From contig JANXYM010000030.1 of assembly GCA_025350045.1 (NCBI GenBank), positions 1 to 64,000 on the forward strand: a stretch of DNA of 64,000 bases, read 5' to 3'. The position numbers and the translations under genes are program-made. Source of the stretch: Methanomicrobiales archaeon. GTDB taxonomy: Archaea; Halobacteriota; Methanomicrobia; Methanomicrobiales; Methanospirillaceae. The notes beneath the pieces were generated by a model. That model ran no database searches. It was not told where the DNA came from and was given only the letters and a program-made list of their open reading frames with translations. Below are positions 36,023 through 44,620 of the stretch, piece by piece. Position 1 is the stretch's first letter, and every line of letters begins with the position of its first letter.

Positions 36023-37645
36023 TTACGCTGACGGGACCATCCGTGCCATGTCCGCTTCCACGGTAGTATTCGGCTTGAGATCGAAATTCTTCACCAGTAC
36101 ATCGAGCACGGTGGGGGAGACGAACGCCGGCAGTTTGGGGCCGAGCGTGATATCCTTTACCCCAAGGGAGAGGAGCGAGAGCAGGACGAGCACTGCCTTC
36201 TGCTCGTACCAGGCGATGTTGTAGGATACCGGCAGTTCGTTGATACCAACACCGAATGCTTTTGCAAGCGCCTGTGCGATCACGACGAGCGAGTAGCAGT
36301 CATTGCACTGCCCTGCATCGAGTACCCGGGGAATGCCCCCGATGGTGCCAAGGTCCAGGTGATTGTAGCGGTACTTGGCGCAGCCCGCGGTGAGGATGAC
36401 TGTATCTTTGGGCAGTGCCTGGGCAAACTGCGTGTAATATTCCCGCTCTTTCTGCCGGCCATCGCATCCGGCCATGACGATGAAGCGTTTGATATCCCCC
36501 CCCTTGACTGCGGCGATTACCTTGTCTGCAAGACCGAGCACTGCTCCGTGGGCACAGCCGGTGATGAGATCAGTGCTGCCGGCTTTCAGTTCCTGTGGGG
36601 GCTGGCTGGTTTTTGCAAGCGCGATGACCGCAGAGAAATCTTTCTTACCGTCAGCCGATGCGGCGATATGCTTAACGCCGGGAAACCCGGCAAGACCCGT
36701 GGTAAAGACCCGCCCGGCATAGGTGTCCTTCGGCAGCACAATACAGTTAGTGGTGACCAGAACCGGGCCGTTGAACTTCTCGAACTCATCGCGCTGGGTG
36801 TACCACGAACCGCCATAGTTACCGTAGAGGTGTGAGTATTTCCTGAACGCGGGATAGGCATGCGAGGGGAGCATCTCGCCGTGCGTGTACACATCCACGC
36901 CGGCATTCTTCGACTGCTCGAGCAACTGCGCCATGTCCTTCAAGTCATGGCCGGTGATCAGGATACCCGGGCGGGTCCCGACCGTGGTTTTGACGCTCGT
37001 GATCTGCGGGTTGCCATACGAGGAGGTGTTTGCCCCGTCCAGCAGCGCAAGGGTGGTGACACCGACACTCCCGCATTCCAGAACGAGCGAGACCATCTCG
37101 GGAACCGTGAGGTCCTGCAATGTTGAGGCGAGTCCCTTCTGGAGGAATTTCTCAACGCCGGCATCGGTCTTTCCCAGCACTTCAGCATGCGTGTAGTAGG
37201 CTGCAACACCCTTAAGCCCGTAGATAAGGGTCATGCGGAGAGAGCGCACATCTTCATGTGCGGTTGCAAGAGTCCCGACGGTTTTTGCCTTCTCCAGGAT
37301 ATCGCTGTCGCCTTTCGGCTTCCAGGTGCAGGCATCGGGTTCGGCACTGCCCGCTGCGGGAAGCGCATCGCGGATTGCTACGGCCTTTTTGATCTGGTCA
37401 GCGAACCGCTGCTTATCGAAATTCACATTGGTCAGCGTGGAGAAGAGCGATTCTGCGATGAACATCCCCACCACCGGATTGCCTTTTCCCTTCTCCATTG
37501 CCACAAGATTCCTGACCGAGATACCTTTGCAGAGATAGACAAGCACATCCTGGTAGGCTGCGATCTCATCTTCCTTGCCGCAGACGCCCTTTACAGTACA
37601 ACCCGTTCCCTTTGCTGTTTCTTCACACTGGTTACAGAACATCAT
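36023..37645 (-). CDS. hcp: Hybrid cluster protein (hydroxylamine / NO reductase)
   Basis: A 540-residue Hcp. The N-terminal cluster ligands lie in [22 protein letters not shown]. Hybrid-cluster ligands are in segments such as [35 protein letters not shown] and AGQCNDCYS. Hcp proteins reduce NO or hydroxylamine and protect against nitrosative stress, with electrons from a ferredoxin-like partner. It diverges from an HxlR-type regulator over 82 bases that contain a perfect inverted repeat over its TATA region. ATG 37645 is followed by another at 37642. An AAGGAG precedes them. Confidence 0.95.
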   Translation of the reverse strand: MMFCNQCEETAKGTGCTVKGVCGKEDEIAAYQDVLVYLCKGISVRNLVAMEKGKGNPVVGMFIAESLFSTLTNVNFDKQRFADQIKKAVAIRDALPAAGSAEPDACTWKPKGDSDILEKAKTVGTLATAHEDVRSLRMTLIYGLKGVAAYYTHAEVLGKTDAGVEKFLQKGLASTLQDLTVPEMVSLVLECGSVGVTTLALLDGANTSSYGNPQITSVKTTVGTRPGILITGHDLKDMAQLLEQSKNAGVDVYTHGEMLPSHAYPAFRKYSHLYGNYGGSWYTQRDEFEKFNGPVLVTTNCIVLPKDTYAGRVFTTGLAGFPGVKHIAASADGKKDFSAVIALAKTSQPPQELKAGSTDLITGCAHGAVLGLADKVIAAVKGGDIKRFIVMAGCDGRQKEREYYTQFAQALPKDTVILTAGCAKYRYNHLDLGTIGGIPRVLDAGQCNDCYSLVVIAQALAKAFGVGINELPVSYNIAWYEQKAVLVLLSLLSLGVKDITLGPKLPAFVSPTVLDVLVKNFDLKPNTTVEADMARMVPSA

Positions 37646-37665
37646 TCAACTCCTTTGCTATACTT

Positions 37666-37682
37666 TTGATATAAGATATCAA
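37666..37682. promoter_or_regulatory. Inverted-repeat operator between hcp and hxlR-type regulator
   Basis: TTGATAT-AAG-ATATCAA is a perfect 7+7 inverted repeat with a three-base centre. It covers the TTATAT element that would serve as the hcp TATA box (about 25 bases before a TSS near 37648), so binding would block hcp. The natural candidate ligand-binding protein is the adjacent HxlR-family regulator. Confidence 0.55.
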
Positions 37683-37694
37683 TTACATACCAGA

Positions 37695-37703
37695 TTATAA
37701 ATA
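37695..37703 (+). promoter_or_regulatory. TATA box for the HxlR-type regulator
   Basis: TTATAAATA lies 25 bases before the regulator ATG at 37728, the spacing of a leaderless archaeal promoter. It sits 12 bases from the inverted repeat at 37666-37682, so the regulator may also control itself. Confidence 0.5.
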
Positions 37704-37727
37704 GTCAGGAGTTTCTAAAAACATACC

Positions 37728-38087
37728 ATGGATGATGCGTGCACGGTCAACCAGACCGTACGATACTTAACCCGGAAATGGATGCTGCTGATCATCCTGG
37801 AACTCTACAAGGGCAGCGCTCATACCCGCCGGTTCTCCGATCTCAGGGATTCCTTAGATGGCATTACCCCCAAGGTTCTCTCCGAGCGGCTCAAGGAACT
37901 CGAAGACGAGGGAATTCTCACGCGGAACGTGGATGCAACCGCATTTCCGGTCAAGGCTGAATATACGCTTACCGAGAGTGGGCTTGAGATCGTGGATGTG
38001 ATCCGGGGCATCAAGCGCTGGGCCCTGAAATGGAAGATCGACAACATCCCCTGCAGTGAACAGGACTGCAAAGTATGTGTGCTGTAA
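37728..38087 (+). CDS. HxlR-family transcriptional regulator
   Basis: A 119-residue winged-helix protein with the HxlR pattern KWMLLIILELYKG, RRFSDLRDSLDGITPKVLSERLKELEDEG and YTLTESG. It has an early Cys (DDACTVN), the position that senses oxidants in HypR-like members, and a Cys-rich tail CSEQDCKVCVL that could sense redox state or metal (inference). It diverges from hcp and is followed by a reductase-like gene set, so it probably controls this stress island through the 37666-37682 inverted repeat. Confidence 0.9.
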   Translation: MDDACTVNQTVRYLTRKWMLLIILELYKGSAHTRRFSDLRDSLDGITPKVLSERLKELEDEGILTRNVDATAFPVKAEYTLTESGLEIVDVIRGIKRWALKWKIDNIPCSEQDCKVCVL

Positions 38088-38123
38088 AAGGAATTGCTGA
38101 AAAGATCGAAGTTGAGGAAAATC

Positions 38124-38246
38124 ATGAAAACAACTGAAATTGCCAGGATGCCGTCATGGGCGGAACCCCACCCGGGGGATGCACGGAAGAGTTTCGCTTC
38201 TGTACGCACAATCACCGTTATGACCATCCGGTATGCGGGAGCATGA
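38124..38246 (+). pseudogene. Truncated copy of a cupin N-terminus (40 codons)
   Basis: An ORF starting MKTTEIARMPSWAEPHPGD and ending MTIRYAGA. It lines up with the first 40 residues of the cupin at 39919 (MKITDVAKVPSGPNPHHVD): the segments MKxTxxAxxPS, PHxxDARK and a following T-rich strand agree. It has a GAGGA ribosome site, and its TGA overlaps the ferredoxin start as ATGA. It is therefore either a decayed tandem copy or a leader peptide that now couples translation of the next gene. Confidence 0.6.
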
Positions 38247-39178
38247 GTATGAAACGAAAGATCATCAGTATCGACGAGAAAAAATGTACGGGATGCGGGC
38301 AGTGCATCCCGGACTGTCCTGAGGGAGCCCTCCAGCTCATTGACGGAAAAGCCCGGCTGGTGAGCGATCTCTTCTGCGACGGCCTCGGGGCCTGCATCGG
38401 CACCTGTCCCGAGGGAGCGATCTCTGTCATCGAGCGGGAAGCCGCAGCATATGATGAGAGAACGGTGATGGCAACCATTGTCCCGCAGGGGAAAGCGGTG
38501 ATCAAGGCCCATCTCGAACACCTGATCGGCCACGGGCAGAAGGCACTCTACGACACTGCCATCGAATACCTCATCGAGAACACAATCCCCATACCCGATC
38601 ACGACAATGCAGCGTACCCGGTAAAGGCAGCACGAACGGTACCACCGGCACAAAAGCAGCCCGGACAGGGCCATCCTGCCGGTACCTGCCCTTCCGGACC
38701 GGATGCACATCACCCCTTTGCCACCTGCCCGGGAGCTGCTGCACGGAGCATCTCACGCGGTGGCGACCCCGGAGGAAAGCCGCGCCAGCCAGTGGGGGGG
38801 TCAACTTCATCCGAACTCCGGCAGTGGCCGGTCCAGCTTAAACTTCTCAACCCGGCAGCCCCGTATTTCGACCACGCTGACCTGCTGGTTTCTGCGGACT
38901 GTGCCCCGTTTGCGTACGCCGGGTTTCATGCAGAGTTCCTCAGGGGCCGGATCGTGATCATCTTCTGCCCGAAACTGGATGCTGACATTGACGGGTATGT
39001 CACGAAACTCGCAGAGATCTTCACCCGCCACCCGATCAGATCGATCACCGTTGTCCATATGGAGGTCCCATGCTGCAGCGGTGTACGGTACGTTGTAGAC
39101 AAGGCACTGGAACAGTCAGGAAAGAAGATCCCGGTAACGGATAAAACGATCCTGATAGATGGCGGTGTTGCCCCATAG
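38243..39178 (+). CDS. 4Fe-4S ferredoxin with C-terminal cysteine domain
   Basis: A 311-residue protein. The N-terminal two-cluster ferredoxin has CTGCGQCIPDCPEG and a variant second set CDGLGACIGTCPEG. A middle linker is Pro/Gly/Ala-rich, low-complexity and possibly disordered (PPAQKQPGQGHPAG). The C-terminal domain includes ADCAPFAYAGFH and MEVPCCSGVRYVV, with Cys pairs that may hold another cluster. Position between the regulator and the siroheme-type reductase-like gene suggests that it passes electrons to Hcp or that reductase (inference). The ATG at 38243 overlaps the preceding TGA. Confidence 0.88.
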   Translation: MSMKRKIISIDEKKCTGCGQCIPDCPEGALQLIDGKARLVSDLFCDGLGACIGTCPEGAISVIEREAAAYDERTVMATIVPQGKAVIKAHLEHLIGHGQKALYDTAIEYLIENTIPIPDHDNAAYPVKAARTVPPAQKQPGQGHPAGTCPSGPDAHHPFATCPGAAARSISRGGDPGGKPRQPVGGSTSSELRQWPVQLKLLNPAAPYFDHADLLVSADCAPFAYAGFHAEFLRGRIVIIFCPKLDADIDGYVTKLAEIFTRHPIRSITVVHMEVPCCSGVRYVVDKALEQSGKKIPVTDKTILIDGGVAP

Positions 39179-39226
39179 CGGCACGTTGAATGAACCTCGA
39201 CACCGGAGCACAAGGAGGCAGAGACA

Positions 39227-39922
39227 ATGACAAATCCTTCAGAAGGAGCAATTCTCCAGCGGGACTCAAAGACCTGGGCAGTCACAACCCGGATACCAGC
39301 CGGTATTGTGACCCCCGGACAACTTGAGACCATTGCCCGGGCAGGAAAGAAGTACCATGTGCCGGTGCTGAAGATCACTTCAGGCCAGCGGATCCTGTTT
39401 GCCGGTCTTGAACCAGAGGACGTGCCCCGCATCATTGCTGATCTCGGCCCGCTGGTAAAACCCGAAACATTGCCGTGCGTGAAATTCGTCCAGGCCTGCC
39501 TTGGCACCGAAATGTGCAGGTACGGCAAACAGGACTCGATCGGGCTTGCCCGCATCATCGATGAACAGTTCAGAGACCAGACATTCCCGGCAAAGATCAA
39601 GATCGGGGTCTCGGGTTGCCCCCGCTGTTGCAGCGAGAGCCATACCCGGGACATCAGGATGATCGCCACCCCGAACGGGTGGACGGTCTTCTTCGGGGGC
39701 AATGCGGGTACCCGTCCACGGTTCGGGGATCTCATTGCCCGGGACCTCACTGCTGACGAGGCGGTGGATTGTGCACAGCGCCTGTCAGAGTACTACCGGC
39801 GCCATGCACACCCCCGCGAACGCACAGCCCGGTTTATGGAGCGCACAGGTATAGAATCGCTGAAATCGGAATTACTTTCATTAATTCCGTATATTCCCGT
39901 TGAAACGGAGAGATTACCATGA
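39227..39922 (+). CDS. Small sulfite/nitrite-reductase-like siroheme protein
   Basis: A 231-residue protein with the siroheme/[4Fe-4S] signature of sulfite and nitrite reductases: CLGTEMC (CX5C) and, further on, SGCPRCCSES (CX3C). It is much shorter than assimilatory or dissimilatory reductases, matching the small DSR-like proteins found in many methanogens, some of which have unknown substrates. It lacks its own ferredoxin domain, but a ferredoxin gene lies directly upstream. ATG overlap with the cupin start (ATGA at 39919) shows coupled translation. Confidence 0.88.
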   Translation: MTNPSEGAILQRDSKTWAVTTRIPAGIVTPGQLETIARAGKKYHVPVLKITSGQRILFAGLEPEDVPRIIADLGPLVKPETLPCVKFVQACLGTEMCRYGKQDSIGLARIIDEQFRDQTFPAKIKIGVSGCPRCCSESHTRDIRMIATPNGWTVFFGGNAGTRPRFGDLIARDLTADEAVDCAQRLSEYYRRHAHPRERTARFMERTGIESLKSELLSLIPYIPVETERLP

Positions 39923-40257
39923 AGATTACTGATGTAGCAAAGGTCCCGTCAGGACCAAACCCCCACCATGTGGATGCACGGAAAATTTACGATACCCCAA
40001 ATGCGATCGCCGTAGTGATCACTCTCCAGCCCGGGGAATCATTAAAAAAGCACATGACACCGGTCGATGTCTTCTTCTATGTGCTGGAAGGCACCGGTAT
40101 TGTTGAGATCGGTACCGGGCGGGAGACCGTGACAAAAGATCAGCTGGTCGAGAGCCCGGCCCGGATCCCGCACCGCTGGACAAACGAGAGCACAGCGGTG
40201 TTCCGGGTGCTGGTCGTCAAAGTCCCAAGGCCCACGGAAGAGACGAAGTTGTTGTGA
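39919..40257 (+). CDS. Cupin-domain protein
   Basis: A 112-residue single-domain cupin. The two cupin motifs read ITLQPGESLKKHMTPVDVFFYVLEG and ESPARIPHRWTNES. The conserved Gly, His and Glu-type positions allow one metal ion to bind. It starts inside the stop codon of the reductase-like gene (ATGA). A partial copy of its N-terminus lies at 38124. Its role may be to bind or sense a small molecule in this stress operon, but the ligand is unknown. Confidence 0.88.
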   Translation: MKITDVAKVPSGPNPHHVDARKIYDTPNAIAVVITLQPGESLKKHMTPVDVFFYVLEGTGIVEIGTGRETVTKDQLVESPARIPHRWTNESTAVFRVLVVKVPRPTEETKLL

Positions 40258-40334
40258 AGGCTTGGATATCGCTCTCCTGTAGGGGCGGTTCCCGGGTGAA
40301 CAACCCTCTATGCCTGAATAAGAAACACTCCGCC

Positions 40335-40371
40335 GATCCCGATTGGGGATCTTCCGCCGCGGGTTTTTTAG
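40335..40371 (+). terminator. Hairpin plus T-run after the cupin operon
   Basis: In the 40258-40715 gap, GATCCC pairs with GGGATC around GATT, followed by a second GC-rich run and TTTTTT at 40365-40370. This suits a transcription end for the ferredoxin-reductase-cupin genes. The rest of this 458-base gap holds only the dispersed repeat at 40557 and an 11-codon ATG frame (MKISTMIYSSR) behind a TATAAA box, which is not supported as a gene. Confidence 0.4.
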
Positions 40372-40556
40372 TGACTGAACGGGTAAAACGTGTATAAACC
40401 AAACCGGTTCACTCCACAATTATGAAAATCAGTACCATGATCTATAGTTCACGATGATCCCCCGCCTCAGGGCCTTTCTTCAGGCACGGCGGGGCAATAC
40501 GGTTTTGTTCAACTCGATTTTCTTTCACCGTCTCTTTTTTCAACCCCCTGATCTGC

Positions 40557-40637
40557 CGCGGGGGCTCCCCGTAGGGGGCGGCAGCGTTCATCCCTAACGA
40601 GGTATGGGGGTATCAACCCCCATCATACGGTCTGAAG
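40557..40637. repeat. Interspersed hairpin repeat, copy B
   Basis: GCGGGGG, GGGGGCGGC, GGTATG and TCTGAAGA occur in the same order as in copy A at 28409. The hairpin here is nearly perfect (GGGGGT-ATCA-ACCCCC). Both copies are in gaps between genes. More copies would be expected elsewhere in the genome if this is a true dispersed element. Confidence 0.5.
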
Positions 40638-40715
40638 AACCGATTTGTATAGGAAAATGAAAGAATTGCACGAAAATGGTTATTATTGAAGTTGAAACGG
40701 CAAAGGACCTGCTTT

Positions 40716-41546
40716 TCACCCGGCCGATACAACAACCTGCGGTTTTGGCGGGTAGATTTTCTGCGTGCGGAACTCTGCCCACGCACGCCGGGTAATTTCA
40801 GTTTTCATCTCAAATTCATAGCTGATATCATTGACATACACCCGAATCCGGACCCTCCGGTAAAACGGAAAATCATCCAGGCGTACCGTGCAGGGATATT
40901 TTTTTGATACGACAGCGTATTTTGAGGTGACTGCCACATCCCGGGCAATGCGGAGCGCTTTTTCTTCGTCACACCTCGAATCAATGTAGAGATCCGTTAT
41001 TACCATCATCACAAGGTGTCCCGAGTTGCTGCTCGTGACCGGCTCGTTGAAGATCATCAGGTTCGGGATAGAAACCACCGATTGCTCCGGGGTAACCAGC
41101 CGGGTTGAGCGCAGGTTGATATCGGTGACTTCCCCATAGTGCTCTCCGAACGTAACCATATCCCCGATCTGGAACGGTTTTTCGAGTATGATGACGGTAC
41201 TGCCGACAATATTTGAGAAGAGATCCTTAATGCCAAAAGCAAGGATCACCCCGAACAGCAGGATGAACGCGAGGAGTTCATTGATATTGGCATACGGGCT
41301 CGAGATCACGATTGCGATACCATACAGAGCCGCAATGGAGACGATAATTTTTACAAACGGTATCAGCGTCTTGATCAGTATCCGGTGATACGGCTGTCTT
41401 TCTGCAAGGTACCAGAGAAAAAAGGTCAAGATGCGTACCACGAGAAACCCAACAACAACTACCACGAGGATCTGCACGAGAATATCCGAGGTGATGAGGG
41501 AGAGATCCACCGGTGTCCCTACAAGATCTGTAATCAGGTTTGCCAT
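40716..41546 (-). CDS. MscS-family mechanosensitive channel
   Basis: A 276-residue channel. Three hydrophobic helices are visible (about 22-50, 65-85 and 90-118). The pore-lining helix 3 region is followed by the MscS signature GIKDLFSNIVGSTVIILEKPFQIGDMV. The beta-rich cytoplasmic vestibule comes next (VTFGEHYGEVTDINLRSTRL). It releases solutes under hypo-osmotic stress. Its start lies one base after the stop of the ATPase-like gene, so both are translated together. Confidence 0.92.
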   Translation of the reverse strand: MANLITDLVGTPVDLSLITSDILVQILVVVVVGFLVVRILTFFLWYLAERQPYHRILIKTLIPFVKIIVSIAALYGIAIVISSPYANINELLAFILLFGVILAFGIKDLFSNIVGSTVIILEKPFQIGDMVTFGEHYGEVTDINLRSTRLVTPEQSVVSIPNLMIFNEPVTSSNSGHLVMMVITDLYIDSRCDEEKALRIARDVAVTSKYAVVSKKYPCTVRLDDFPFYRRVRIRVYVNDISYEFEMKTEITRRAWAEFRTQKIYPPKPQVVVSAG

Positions 41547-41547
41547 A

Positions 41548-42573
41548 TCAGGTCACCATCCTCATGCGCAGGAGATAGGTAAGCACGCTGTTTACCAGGA
41601 TAAGCCGGATCCGGACACGGCCTTCCACGTCTTCAATGATTCCTCGTGACCGGAGCAGGTAGAGCACCTGCCGGGCTTCATTTCCCAGAATACCAAAAAG
41701 ATCTTCGGGGGCCACTGATTCCAGCATCAGGATGATGGCCAAGGCATGCCGTTCATCGACCGATAGTCCTTCTATTACCGGGGGATCACGGATCCCGCTG
41801 ATCCGTATCTCCGGGTACTGCAGGCTTGCATTCCAGAGCGCAGCTGCAACCCCGCTGTTCCCCCCGGCAATCCGGGTAAGATGCAGGAAGATCGCATTCT
41901 CGGGAGTCGCATTAGTGTCCTGCCGTTTCACCACCGATGCAAGGATATTGAGGTCAAGGATGAGCCAGGGAATGGCAATTGCACGCCGGGTAAACGGAAT
42001 AGCCAGCTTGTGCGTGATGGCGGGGTTAATGAAAGCACTCCGGAGGGATGCGTCATTGACATAGCGGATGGTTTTGCCATACCGATCATGAATCGCGGCT
42101 TTCAACCGGCCGGCACTAAACGGGGGGATTTCCACTACCCGGTGCTGGTAGGCATCTATGCCGGTGACCGCTGCATAGTAATGCCATGCGGACGTGTTCC
42201 AGCCGGAAATAACGGAGGTCTTTGTTCCGGCCAGGTATGCCTGGAACGATTCGAGCGTATCAAACCCCCCAATCCTCGGGGTAGCAAGGAAATGGGCATT
42301 CCTTAAAAAGAGGAGAGGAACCCCCTCAAAGGCTCCAAGCTCGGATGCCACATCAGTGACCGGTGAGGTTAAGGTGTGCATTGCAGCATCCGGGTAGTCT
42401 TTGGAAAGCGAGCTGACCAGAAGATCTCTCCCTGAAGAGGTGTGCCCGATCACGGCGAGGTGGGTGCCGGGGCGTTCCGCAGCTGCATCAACGTGGTTCT
42501 TTAACCGGGCGTGAACTTCCCGGTAGAGGTGGGGGACAATGTCACCGGGTTGCAGCGGGGGGAGACCTTCCAT
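41548..42573 (-). CDS. Predicted ATPase-like protein coupled to MscS
   Basis: A 341-residue protein. The N-terminal half reads as a STAND/AAA-like fold: a P-loop-like GHTSSGRDLLVSS, which lacks the Lys of a standard Walker A (GxxxxGKT), and a Walker-B-like GVPLLFLRNAHF. The C-terminal third is a winged-helix pair (VAPEDLFGILGNEARQVLYLLRSRGIIED). It therefore looks like a degenerate NTPase with DNA- or protein-binding wings. The ATG at 42573 is chosen (MEGLPPLQPGD). Coupling to MscS suggests control or partner function, which is inference. Confidence 0.75.
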   Translation of the reverse strand: MEGLPPLQPGDIVPHLYREVHARLKNHVDAAAERPGTHLAVIGHTSSGRDLLVSSLSKDYPDAAMHTLTSPVTDVASELGAFEGVPLLFLRNAHFLATPRIGGFDTLESFQAYLAGTKTSVISGWNTSAWHYYAAVTGIDAYQHRVVEIPPFSAGRLKAAIHDRYGKTIRYVNDASLRSAFINPAITHKLAIPFTRRAIAIPWLILDLNILASVVKRQDTNATPENAIFLHLTRIAGGNSGVAAALWNASLQYPEIRISGIRDPPVIEGLSVDERHALAIILMLESVAPEDLFGILGNEARQVLYLLRSRGIIEDVEGRVRIRLILVNSVLTYLLRMRMVT

Positions 42574-42695
42574 GAATCTAGGAGTAGTTTCCCATGATAA
42601 AAACGTATCGCTGGTTCGTTCTGTCGTATCCCTGAGGCACAGGCCATTGATGGATGTTATTCTGCACACACACCAAGGCAAAATGCAACAGGCGT

Positions 42696-42965
42696 TTACG
42701 ACCGCGGACCCCGGGTGACCTTTCCTCCTGCTGCCCGGATCGCATCTTCAATTTTTACGAGCAGTTCCTCATCATTGAGAGCAAAGGCCAGGTGTTCGTA
42801 CCGGTTCACGAGTGCTATGGGTTTTAAGATGACCAGCGGCTTTTTTCCCGCAGTCTCACCGCAATACTCTACCGGCACTACGGTTATGGTATCGTTCTCC
42901 CAGATGGCGAGATTCCCATACCCTGCCTCATCCCAGAGTTTTCTGACAATATCCTGTGTGATCAT
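42696..42965 (-). CDS. Hypothetical protein, 89 residues
   Basis: A soluble protein starting MITQDIVRKLWDEAGYGNLAIWEN, with strand-rich middle (TVVPVEYCGETAG, LVILKPIALVNRYEHLAFAL) and helix ELLVKIEDAIRAAGGK. It has no signal peptide or metal motif. It lies 122 bases upstream of the MscS-linked ATPase gene in the same direction and could share its promoter. The family is not recognised. Confidence 0.65.
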   Translation of the reverse strand: MITQDIVRKLWDEAGYGNLAIWENDTITVVPVEYCGETAGKKPLVILKPIALVNRYEHLAFALNDEELLVKIEDAIRAAGGKVTRGPRS

Positions 42966-43123
42966 GGTTCCTGGATCCTGCTGATAGAAAGACCGGTGTT
43001 ATTCGTTATATACCCGTGTTTTTTTGGGGATATTGGTGATATCCCGCGTTTTCGTACGCAGAGTGCGGGAGCCGGCCGGGGATCTTATTTCCGGATCCCT
43101 GAAGAACAGTCCCGCCTCCTGTT

Positions 43124-44218
43124 TTATTTTCTGATCCTCCGTATCGCCACAAGCCCCCCGAGCGACAGCAGGGCCGCGACGAGACCGAACCCGGGGGTTT
43201 TTTGGGCGGGTGACAGCCCGGTAATAAATTCAGAATTCGATCCGGCTTCTATGGGAATGGTCGTTTTCAGGTCGCTGTACCCGTTCATAACCAGGGTAAC
43301 AGAATGTTTGCCTGCCGGAAGCCCGGGTATCGTTGCCGGTGTGACACCTTTCATCTCCCCGTCGATATATACGAGCGCTCCCGGGGGCGATGAGGTCACG
43401 GACAGGGAACCGGACCCCGGTACCGGAACAGCAACCGTCTGTCCGGGTTGCACGGGAACAACCGTTACCCCCGCAGTCGTTGCTGCAGTAGGGTTCCGGG
43501 ATGCCGTGGAGATGAGCAGGGCACTGACCGGCTGCAGGTCTCCCATCACCGCAACCGTGCGGGAAACCTCCTGGTAGCCATCAAGCCGGAGGAGGATCAC
43601 GCGATTGCCATTCGGAACTGCATCAAGAGTGAGCGGGGTGAATCCCCGGTAGGCATTATCGAGATAGACATTGGCCCCGGGAGGGTTTGAGGTGACGGCG
43701 ATGCCGCCAAACGCAGGGGTTGGCGGGGGTGTGGGTTGCCCGATAAGGTGATCGATGGTAACGATAGTAGCGGGGATGGCATAACCCCGGGCATCCAGTT
43801 CCTGGATCTTCACCAGGGGTTTTGTCGTACCCGGGGCTGACGAAAGGGGAATTTTGCCCCGTAACAATGCCTTTACGACCACTTCATCCTGGTTCCGGTA
43901 TCCCAGTTCAAACCCGGCGATGGTTAATGTGCGCCCACCCACAACGGGACGGACATTTTCTACGCCATTGACGATGATGGAATACGACCATGCGGGATCC
44001 GCGAGATCGGTTGCAAACTGGAGATCATCATACGAGGGAAATGCAACCCCTGATGCGGCATAGACCGTCCAGGAGACGTTCACGGTATCACCGGGATTCA
44101 CCAGATCAGAAGGATCGACTGCCTGTTTTGCTACGGAAAATGCCGAGACTCCCGAAATTACAAAGAACAGCAGACAACACCAGAGAACCGGGTGTGCAAA
44201 GCTCATCATCCGTACCAT
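43124..44218 (-). CDS. PEGA-domain surface protein with PGF-CTERM-like sorting end
   Basis: A 364-residue exported protein. The signal peptide is about residues 1-27. An N-terminal domain is followed by two PEGA repeats, VTSNPPGANVYLDNAYRGFTP and VTSSPPGALVYIDGEMKGVTP, each about 50 residues. The C-terminus is TPGFGLVAALLSLGGL followed by RRIRK, the tripartite PGF-CTERM layout cleaved by archaeosortase A. It is thus probably an S-layer-associated or wall-bound protein, function otherwise unknown. TTTTAAAAA near 44262 and GGAG before the ATG support the start. Confidence 0.88.
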   Translation of the reverse strand: MVRMMSFAHPVLWCCLLFFVISGVSAFSVAKQAVDPSDLVNPGDTVNVSWTVYAASGVAFPSYDDLQFATDLADPAWSYSIIVNGVENVRPVVGGRTLTIAGFELGYRNQDEVVVKALLRGKIPLSSAPGTTKPLVKIQELDARGYAIPATIVTIDHLIGQPTPPPTPAFGGIAVTSNPPGANVYLDNAYRGFTPLTLDAVPNGNRVILLRLDGYQEVSRTVAVMGDLQPVSALLISTASRNPTAATTAGVTVVPVQPGQTVAVPVPGSGSLSVTSSPPGALVYIDGEMKGVTPATIPGLPAGKHSVTLVMNGYSDLKTTIPIEAGSNSEFITGLSPAQKTPGFGLVAALLSLGGLVAIRRIRK

Positions 44219-44528
44219 GGTACTCCAATGTATGCTTCCGGATTATTATTACTATAGGATTTTTAAAAGGGAGTGAAGTATTCGTGAGATAAAAAAACAT
44301 ACATGACTTTGATTTCCTGCAGGGTTGTGTTGTCTCACTCCCGGATTGATAGCATTTTCCCGGTGAGTGCAGGATACGTTCTTTTTCTGAGCCCAGGCAT
44401 AACCATGTGCATGGATCGATAGGAGAGAGGATCCAAAAATCCTGATGCAAAGAAGAGATATTCGGGAAAAATGTGATCAGAGCATGGGGATGCCACACTG
44501 CTATTGATGAATGTATGATGGTTTCATT

Positions 44529-44594
44529 GTGCGGAACCGGTGGGATAAGCAGCGATCGTGTGAGATCACACGAGCTGACCCACCGGTTCCACAC
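44529..44594. repeat. Nested inverted repeat (66 bases)
   Basis: In the 44219-44620 gap, GTGCGGAACCGGTGGG (44529-44544) pairs with CCCACCGGTTCCACAC (44579-44594) with one mismatch. The loop holds a second palindrome, CGTGTGA-GA-TCACACG. It lies just past the stop of the small Cys-rich gene (minus strand) and may be a terminator, a structured RNA or a cruciform-forming element. The remainder of the gap contains only the promoter region of the PEGA gene. Confidence 0.55.
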
Positions 44595-44620
44595 AGGGTT
44601 TTAAGAGAATGCTGAAAATA

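Noticed and set aside
40421-40458. 11-codon frame MKISTMIYSSR after a TATAAA box
   Set aside because: Too short and without ribosome site. A decayed gene start is possible but not supported.
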